Made by a program: the position numbers and the translations under genes | Shown: piece after piece, positions 56,740-64,000 of the stretch | Position numbering within the stretch: position 1 is the stretch's first letter | Layout of the letters: each line of letters begins with the position of its first letter | Notes under the pieces: model-generated | The model's database searches: none | What the model was told of the DNA's origin: nothing | What the model saw: the letters and a program-made list of their open reading frames with translations, nothing else | Origin: Rhyzopertha dominica | Lineage: Eukaryota; Arthropoda; Insecta; Coleoptera; Bostrichidae | DNA: 64,000 nucleotides | Direction of reading: 5' to 3' | Assembly (NCBI GenBank): GCA_025024175.1 | Contig: QCXZ01000001.1 | Span: 2,542,001 to 2,606,000, forward strand

Positions 56740-57240
56740 CTACATACCTGTACCACCAGCTTCAAACCGACACTGTTTCCAAATGCGTCTCCCAGTATTC
56801 GTTCTTAACAGTCTTAGTCGTTTTTTGGCCCTGTTCATTCTATTTAGCATTCTTCTCCTCATTGTGCTGATCTTGGTAAACGTGTACCTTCTCGAAGGTA
56901 CACCACTGCGCAGTGGTTCAAAACAGACCCGATAGGAGTGGTTTTCGCTTTGAATCTGTATCACATCTCCATCCTTCAGAATGTATGATACTCCACGTTT
57001 CATTGGAATGCCATTGGCAGAAGTTTGTCCGGCACCAACGACTTTAACTTGCAAAAGCTCTTTTACAACATTTGCTCGTAGTATGAGCTGCCTCAAAGGA
57101 ACCTTGGTGTCATACGGTTCTCTCAGGTGTCTTCTTCCTATAGTAATTTTCTCGTTGGTCGGCAGAGGAATTTTAAACGGAGTGTGCTTTATATTTTCCA
57201 GGTAGCATTGAAACGTGTCTGGTGGAAGTAGTGTGAACAT
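56740..57240 (-). CDS. small FHA-domain protein, aprataxin/PNKP-type
   Basis: The predicted protein has 166 residues from the ATG at 57238-57240 to a TAG at 56740-56742. Residues 11-110 resemble the FHA domain of aprataxin, PNKP and APLF: 'CYLEN', 'PFKIPLPTNEKITIGRR' (phosphopeptide-binding G35-R36), 'RQLILRA', 'LLQVKVVGAGQTSANG' and 'YILKDGDVIQI'. Such domains bind CK2-phosphorylated XRCC1/XRCC4 in DNA-break repair. The canonical S-R after the second strand reads P-L-R here. A strongly basic tail follows at about 122-155 (for example 'MRRRMLNRMNRAKKRLR'), possibly for nucleic acid binding or nuclear import. No HIT, kinase or phosphatase domain follows. A CAG|GTATGT donor overlaps the stop at 56747 and a TTTCCAG acceptor lies at 57252, so extra exons are possible. 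The downstream AATAAA favours ending here. Confidence 0.75.
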   Translation of the reverse strand: MFTLLPPDTFQCYLENIKHTPFKIPLPTNEKITIGRRHLREPYDTKVPLRQLILRANVVKELLQVKVVGAGQTSANGIPMKRGVSYILKDGDVIQIQSENHSYRVCFEPLRSGVPSRRYTFTKISTMRRRMLNRMNRAKKRLRLLRTNTGRRIWKQCRFEAGGTGM

Positions 57241-57734
57241 AACTATTACCACTGGAAATTTTGAAGTTTCTTAATTATTGTCATGATTAATATAAGGTTG
57301 ACAGGACGTATGTGACAGAAAACTGTACTGCATGACATTTACATTTACAAGTAAGCATAATGCATGTCTGAGATGGTTGTTCTTTTTAAATCTAAAATAA
57401 AAAGATGCAAGTCGTTGGCTCAAAATAACTGTAGCCCAACCAGCAGGTTGTAAAATTTTCCAGTTATCCAGATTAGTCGAGGCCTATAGGTTTAATGTCT
57501 GGGTTTGCGACCCAATGGAGAATATGCTCTTAATTTAGGCCTCTTTTTTATGATATCTGCAGTCCAAATGTTCTAGACAAAAACGACTATTACAAAACCT
57601 GTAAAGGACTAAAGTGTCAACAATTTTTGTATGGTGTTTTTAGCACAATAAGCGGTTTTTGAAATGATGAAATGAAATCCAGTACACGTTTGAAAAGTAC
57701 GCAAACACTACCTTGTCACCTAGAGTTTTATACT
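57241..57734. other. upstream region of the FHA gene
   Basis: Non-coding. It includes a possible splice acceptor (minus strand TTTCCAG ending at 57252) just 5' of the start codon, so a 5' untranslated exon may lie further right. Confidence 0.4.
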
Positions 57735-57964
57735 TATTGATCTACTACCTCGTAAATGGGTGAAAAGTAGTATAAGTAATTACATATTGAGAATCCTTGT
57801 GAAAGAAGCTTTCAAATGATGTATGATTAACGTTTGTTTTTGAGGGGTTATCCGTTAAAAACTTATCTCTACAGTTGTCGCCCTGCAAACAAAAGTTTAA
57901 CTGTTATCATATTTCTATTTTTCTATTTTTTTAAATAATTTGAGGTGTGCAAAATATCACTACG
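57735..57964. mobile_element. solo terminal repeat of the long-TIR mariner family
   Basis: This is colinear with the right terminal repeat of the element at 28199-30291 (compare 30040-30291). Shared segments are AAGCTTTCAAATGATGTAT, GTTAAAAACTTATCTC, CCCTGCAAACAAAAGTTTA and GAGGTGTG, ending in a degraded TCACTACGTA where the intact copy has TCACCCTGTA. No opposite repeat or transposase is nearby, so this is a broken or solo end, older than the intact copy. Confidence 0.85.
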
Positions 57965-60900
57965 TATAGAAGTTTGGCTACCGAGAAACTGTTTATTAGA
58001 GGCAATTTTTATACAGATTTATGACGGCGGTAACCAAAATGGATGGTTATTTATTAGTGGGAAATATTATTTCACAAATAGAGATGCAAATCAGTGCTTT
58101 AGAAAAAATAAACACTCAAACGAATAAATGTATACTAAATTAGGAATTACCTGTAATGGAAATGTTACCAATATAAGAAGTATGCTTCTTAGATCCAATT
58201 GCGAACATTAAAGACATATTTTGTAATAAGGTACCCATACTATGTCAATATATAAACAAGTTTCATGTGTGTGTCTTTTCTATTATAACACGGACAAATA
58301 GACTGTAATAAGGCATTCTGTTTCAATTATTCTATAATAATTTTATTATAATTCTCTTCTCTCCGTAGTGCCATTAATTCAGATGAACGGTACATTTCTA
58401 CTGTTTTCCGTCAATTTGCAGTGCATGAATAAACTTGAAGCAATTATTAATCGTTGATTGGCTGCAACTTTGCAATTAGCTTGATATTTCAGGGACAATG
58501 AACCTTCTAATTTAATGCTAGAAAATGCCTGTTATAGGCCGTTATAATCATTACAAATCATTAGATGCCATTAATTTAAGGATATTCTGTTTTAAATTAG
58601 CGGCAGGCACAAAGTTTAATCTCCCTAAAATACATAAAACCACCGTTACTTAATCAGCTCTAATATTTTGAAGTCAAGCTTTCAGAGGTAATAAACAGAT
58701 TATTAACACGTCATTTTTTAAAGATTTTGAAATGATTTATACTGAATAAGCCTCAGGTAACCATTGTGATATAATAAAATGAGCTTAATTCATATCCCTA
58801 AATCGAGAGGACATAAAAGCACACGTCTCAATTTTTTTAAGTGTACATCGGTAATCCTACAAAGGCGTTCATAAATAAACAGGTGTAAACTACACTAAAA
58901 TGTATTCGTTTCGTTAGTAACAGCATATTAAAAACGGTAACATTATGATGTTAGTGCATTAAACGAGTTATAACTTCGAAACCTGCAGGTGTTTAAAAGT
59001 AATAAAGAACATATGAATATTTATAGCATACNGTATTTTACGGAAAAATAAATTTCTAATGCCTGTAAATCTTGATGCACCTATTATAATTCTTAGTTTT
59101 AATAATCGAATAAAATAAAATGATTTTCTGGCAACGGTAGTATGATTTTATGAGAATCTTATTGACATTAACGTACTTTAATTTTTGTTAGTGTCGTTCA
59201 TTAAAAATATATCACGATCTTAAGTGTTGTGGAAATTGCAGTTAAGTATAAAGAAAGTTGGTTATACACAAAAATCTTAAATTTCAATTCGTTCTTTTTA
59301 TGTAAAATTTCACGTGCTGAATTCATTGGTCAGTAAGAAGGATGAGGCACGTAATATGAACCTCTTTATGTTTTTATGGCCTTGTTTTCGGTCTCTCATA
59401 ACATAAACTTATCTAAATCTACATATTATTTTGGGAATTTCGGTACAAATTAACCGTCGCTGCATCACATAAATTAAACCGCACACAGCGGTATATCTAG
59501 GAAGTTTATGAGTTCCCATTAGGGCGGTACGAAAATATTAAATGTCTAAATGGGCATTATGGTCGATATGCATCTAAAATTTGTTTTTGAAATGCCCCAA
59601 CCGCCAGTGTACCTATAGGAAATATGAATAATGGTAGGTTGTTAAGGTTGGGGTGTTCAAGTCTTTTTTGTGAAACTAAGCGTCTATTTTGCATACACGG
59701 CAAGGAGATATTGAAAACAATTCATGTGTCGCCAAAGAATCGAACGTGAGGTAAAGTAGAAATCAGCCTCCTTTCTTTATCCTCAAAAATTTTGCTGGAA
59801 CCGATTGTGTAGCTAAAATCATTCTAACGGGATACAGGATCACAAAATTAAATGGGTGGTGTCAGATGGTCACATTTGTATTCGTTATTATACAATTCCC
59901 TAGCAGCGAGCAAGATCAGGTTACGAAGTACAGTTCGATCTCCTGTGACCTGGGTTAACGAATGTTCTATTTAGGATGCTGAAATCGTGCCAAAAGCTTG
60001 TCGTGTATTGAAACGACAGTGCATTTGAAGCGATGAAGCGCGCCTTCGAGACGAGCACAAAAATTGTCGCTTTTATTTTGGGCAATTTTTCCTACATTGA
60101 ATGAGAAGTTATTACCAAAATTAAAATATTCTTAGAATGCAGTAGCATTTATCGAAGTAAACATGTAACGAAAAGCAAAGGCTAACTTGTTGGTATAAGC
60201 TGGGCGGTTACTGTTGTTAGACTTTAAAGTAATTGAGCTAAGGGTACCCTTCCCTCAGGCTAATTGCTTGTTAGATCGTCAAATACATAAACTTTCTTAA
60301 TTGGTCGAGTTCTGTTAACATTAACAACATCATTATTGCGAGTTTGTCCCAGTCTTTTTTTTCTACATTTCTACATTTTCGAGCTTAAATCATTTTGATT
60401 CCTATATATTTTTACGTGTACGCGTTCGAAAAAATACAGATTTTTGACTTAACTTTTTTTATTTGCGCACTAAGTGATTAGTAATCTCTATTAAGTTTCA
60501 TGTCTGACCTGTAGATAGAAGCCCAAGCATTANGGTAGTTTTACTTGGAAAACAATGCAAAAATTTTGATAACTGGTTGCGCCCCAAAAATTGAGTACTA
60601 AATCGACAGACTCCTGAGGTATGTCCTTTGGGTAACTAAACTTAGTAATGCCAAATTTAAAAACAGCAGTATTTTTCCAGGTTTTGCGGCGTTGCTTAGG
60701 CTATAATAAAATGACAAGGGGAACGAGATGTCATTCAAATCGGTTGTCACATATTTTCGCCGATGAAGATACTATACCGTGTACCGCAAGCATTTAAAAA
60801 GGTTGATAATTGAAAATATCATAGAAGAAATTTAATTTTCAAACACAAGAGTATATTCAGGACCATACATATAAAAATAATTTATAACCAATAACAGTAT

Positions 60901-61052
60901 GACTTCTTTTGGACGTTCAAAACATTACTCTGTTTATCTTGTATCTTGGCATTGAACATCATTATCTATCTTTGCTAAAAGTCCGTGACTGAAAAAGATG
61001 ATCACATAAACTAAATATTAAATTTATTTGTAGATAAAATTTGGTGACAGTA
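57965..61052. other. non-coding stretch with a regulatory candidate
   Basis: No gene recognised. 58360-58640 is of higher complexity with several ATTAAT/TTAATT motifs, like the other candidates. 59860-60080 has moderately even composition but is closed in all frames. Ambiguous bases lie near 59032 and 60532. Confidence 0.4.
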
Positions 61053-63279
61053 TAGTAATACAACTCTCTTACCGTTTTTACAACCCTGCAATACTATTTA
61101 CCTATCATTTACAGGCACAGTTGGAACGGCACGCGACCCCTCATATATTAAATCAAACCCTTTCTTTGTAATTTTGCGAATTTCCAGTGCCGGCTTTAAG
61201 CCGTTTTAAAACTCGTTTTCTGTTTGTGTAGTGTATATTATTCTAAGTAGTTTTTAATCATTCGGTTAATAAGAGGTTTAACATCGATCGTTTTTATTTA
61301 CGTCTCAAAATGAATTGCAGGTAGTTTTAGATGAGAAGCAACATTATTTTGCACAAGCAAAGTATATCTAGTTATAATGAAGTTTGTAATCTAACTAGAC
61401 AACATGCACATCCGAGCATTTTCTAATATGCAAAGAAAGATCTCGCATCACCAAATATTTTTATTTTGATTTTAAACATTCCTGTAATATTTATATCCTG
61501 TGAATATTTTGAATGCTGTGCTAGTCCGAAAATTATAAACAATACATTTTAATATTATTACAATCTTTTAACTATTGGAAACATGCGGTTAGCGGTTAAC
61601 ATAACTAAATATGTAAATAAAAGACAAGTATTTTAAAAGAAAATAATAAGAATATATATCTTTTTATCTAAAGCTTTAAATACAAAAAAAATAATTCCAT
61701 ACATCTATTATATTTTTTACAAAAAAGTCTAACAAGTTTACACCGACATAACTTAGATGTATTAATTATTATCATCATCACTACTGTCAAATTCTGCATC
61801 ATCATTAGCATGTATTATAAAATTTTGAAAATTTGGGGAACATAGTTATTTTCAGTTTCAATAACATGCTTAATACAGCTTTTCCACAGTTCTTTCGTTA
61901 TACTACTTACCTGTCTACGCACTAAGTCTACAACTCCAAAACTTAAACGCGGACATGTATTGTTTCTTCGTATTCCTTTTTTCAGCGTACTCCACACTTC
62001 AATTGGGTTTAGGACACAATAGTTCGGTGGCAAACGCATAACTATATGTCCAAGTCCTTTCGCTAGTTCATCGACTCGATATTGTTTAGGTATGTTGAGA
62101 TTTTTTATTATTGTCAACAGATATTTTTTGGTAACTTTTCCATCCGGAATTGTAATTTTATTTTTTTTTCATGTAATCAATTATTTCTATTTTTTGTAGC
62201 TGATGTTGGCGCCTTGTTCATTAATTTTGAATGATAACTCGCGTTATCCATGACTATAACAGATCCTGGTGGTAGGCCTGGCAGTAGCTGCTGCTGAAAC
62301 CAAGTTTCAAAAAGTGCAGAGTCCATGTCGCAATGGTAGTCAGCAGAACAATTTTGGATCTGTTTCGCAGACAGTATAATAAGCCATTTTCCACCCATCC
62401 ATCACTTCCTCCCGCATGAAGAATTATAATTCCTTTCCCTATCGAAGGTGGTGCTTGCAGAACGCAGTTATTTGTCCCATCTGTCAGACCTTTTTTTATC
62501 AAGTCGTGGGTGTCGCACCACGTTTCATCCAAATATACGATTTTACGATTTTCTTGGCGGTACCTTCTGATTTCGTTCATATAATCCCATCTCATTCTTT
62601 TTAGTCGAGTTGATTCCATTATGGATAAACGTTGGTTTAATGTACTATAATTAAAACCGGTGCTCCTCAAGTATTTTCTAAACCACCCCTCGCCATAACT
62701 TATGTCATATCCTAATTCCAAAAGTTTTAATTTCAGACTTGCCGTAGTGGAACTTTATTTTCCTTATATATTTGGTAAATCACCTGCGTGATTTTCTTGA
62801 ATTGCCTTTATTTTCAATAATATCTCTCACAGTCGTGTAGGGGACACCAGCCATTTCACTTGTCACTTTTAACGGAGCACTGCACTTTTATTTTATCAAA
62901 AAATTGTATATATTTGTTATGATTTCTTTGGCATCTTGGGTAAGGTAACGACGATTCCTCTTGTTTTCTTCAATTTACACTTCCATGTCAGCGTCAGCAA
63001 CTTCATTCTGAGCGGTACTTGGAGCAGCTTTTTCCCAAGGACGGAACATTTTTCGCTTCTCTTGTCTCGCACACAGAAATACTAAAACTGAATGCTAGTT
63101 TTGGCTTGACCGGTAGTGAACTAACTAATCCGACCCTGCTTNACCATCTTCCGAAAATCGGACCTAAATTTATAGTAATCCGGTAATTTGCACTAACTTG
63201 TGAGGGGCCGCCTGCTGTTCGAGATGAAAGATAAATTTTATTGCAGGGTTGTAATAACGGTATGATAGTTGCATTACTG
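61053..63279 (-). mobile_element. Tc1/IS630-like DNA transposon, copy 2 (inverted)
   Basis: The 2227-bp element is flanked by TA (61051-61052 and 63280-63281). The ends TAGTAATACAAC (left) and GTTGCATTACTG (right; complement CAGTAATGCAAC) match those of 15571-17641. The subterminal sequence with CTTACCG...ACAACCC and CGGCCCCTCAC is shared as well. It is a fuller copy than copy 1 and lies about 45 kb away in opposite orientation. Confidence 0.92.
61815..62993 (-). pseudogene. Tc1/IS630-like transposase, broken (copy 2)
   Basis: The minus-strand N-terminal region (about 62993-62720) is interrupted by stops. Then 'MELGYDISYGEGWFRKYLR' (62721) leads to 'IVYLDETWCDTHDL' (D1, near 62545), a frameshift, and 'LLPGLPPGSVIVMDNASYHS' (D2, near 62255). 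Further frameshifts follow, then 'LPPNYCVLNPIEVWSTLKKG' (near 62020) with the third acidic residue in PIE, although one residue (L or V) is lost just after it. The C-terminus ends at 61815. It shares the one-base frameshift before 'LELGYD' with copy 1. All three catalytic residues are present but in different frames. Confidence 0.88.
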
Positions 63280-64000
63280 TACATTTGGCAACGGAAAAGG
63301 CTTGTCAGTTTATCTCAAAAAAACGCCACCTGTTTTGTTTGAATGTACTGTTTTTTTTATAATAAAATTCACTCATTATAACCAATAAATGTTCTTGAAA
63401 ACAGTTGTAGCGGTTTCATGTTTTTTAATGTTGTACGGACGTGCAAACATAATCGAGAAGCTTACCGGTTTGTATAAGCTCAATCAAGTCACAATGGAGG
63501 TTAATCTTTAATCTTTGCAGAATCAACAAACATCATTAGAGCAAACAACTTTGCTCACTTCACCGCGATTTACTTTAATCAGTTCCAGGAATTGCTCCCT
63601 TTTCTTGGCGTTTCCGCAAATTAATCAAGTTCTTCCCCCTAATAAAACACGGCCGGAACCTCGCTAAATTCCCTAATTTAGATAATATTTCTCGTTGTTT
63701 GTTGGCGCTCTCGTGTTTTGTTTTAAAAATTACTGCCGGAATAGCTTGTTTTGTTCTGGACCGTAATTGGTTGGCAGGAAAGTTCGCGGCCGGAAAGATC
63801 GGGTAAATTTATTTTCCGTATTTAACGGGGTCGTCGTTGTCGCCGCTTCACCCCGATGTAATAGAAACTTGGCGATATTTTCACCTCGAAAAACAATGGC
63901 CGAGGTGGGAGTTGAAAAACTCATTTGCGACAATGATTGATGAGGTTATTTTTGTGGGGAGAAAGGCTTAATTGGTTTTTGCGCTCCTGCTTAATTTTCT
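63280..64000. other. non-coding end of window
   Basis: The last 350 bp are more G+C- and CpG-rich than average (CGGCCGGAA, GTCGTCGTTGTCGCCG). A 67-codon frame on the minus strand has no family resemblance. It could be a promoter-proximal or conserved region that continues beyond the window. Confidence 0.35.

Noticed and set aside
56740..56750. CAG|GTATGT read as the true end of an FHA exon
   Set aside because: Possible, but a stop codon and an AATAAA about 70 bp downstream explain the end without another exon. Kept only as an alternative.
1..64000. CRISPR arrays, operons or bacterial-type genes
   Set aside because: No regularly spaced direct repeats, no ribosome-binding-site-led gene runs and clear eukaryotic splice sites.

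Overview
This is a 64 kb window of an A+T-rich animal nuclear genome, almost certainly an insect. The intron-split genes, GT-AG splice sites, insect-type Ly6 and tensin sequences and the transposon families point there; a beetle or similar holometabolan is possible but cannot be proved from this window. There are no operons, CRISPR arrays or bacterial features. Most of the sequence is intron or intergenic DNA full of decayed mobile elements.

Host genes. Two exons on the minus strand (21378-21492 and 11064-11101) join in phase to give a C1-type zinc-binding domain with tensin-like spacing. The window therefore lies inside a tensin-like gene transcribed right to left. The intron between them is about 10.3 kb. 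It holds a compact, apparently intronless Ly6/uPAR-type gene on the same strand (17894-18370). A second compact gene on the minus strand (56740-57240) encodes a small protein with an aprataxin/PNKP-type FHA domain and a very basic tail. No protein tyrosine phosphatase-like, C2, SH2 or PTB exon of tensin was recognised; these should lie to the left of the window.

DNA transposons. (a) Two Mutator-like (MULE) elements encode FLYWCH plus MULE transposases. 22142-24297 has a 9-bp target duplication and sits inside an older mariner-like element, whose reading frame is restored when the MULE is removed. 43939-46767 has a perfect 9-bp target duplication, repeated motifs near its ends and a spliceosomal-type intron. 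(b) Two inverted copies of a Tc1/IS630-like element lie at 15571-17641 and 61053-63279, with a related fragment at 48174-48640. (c) Several mariner-like elements have an insect-type helix-turn-helix: 7790-8330, 21975-25120, 28199-30291 (terminal inverted repeats of about 330 bp), 39130-40424 and 43520-43870, plus a lone terminal repeat at 57735-57964. (d) A further transposase remnant is at 54211-54600.

Retroelements. There are at least eight non-LTR fragments: 2958-3985, 19210-21180, 26255-26578, 27440-28198 with 30292-30500, 37480-37750, 41805-42000, 55090-56330 and 54600-55090. There are three Penelope-like fragments: 18935-19165, 31455-32665 and 48880-49435. Nearly all are on the minus strand, the sense strand of the host gene. 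A broken YqaJ-type nuclease ORF lies at 51140-51685.

The remaining long stretches hold no recognisable gene. Several are higher in complexity than their surroundings and contain octamer or homeodomain-type motifs. They are flagged as enhancer candidates at low confidence.
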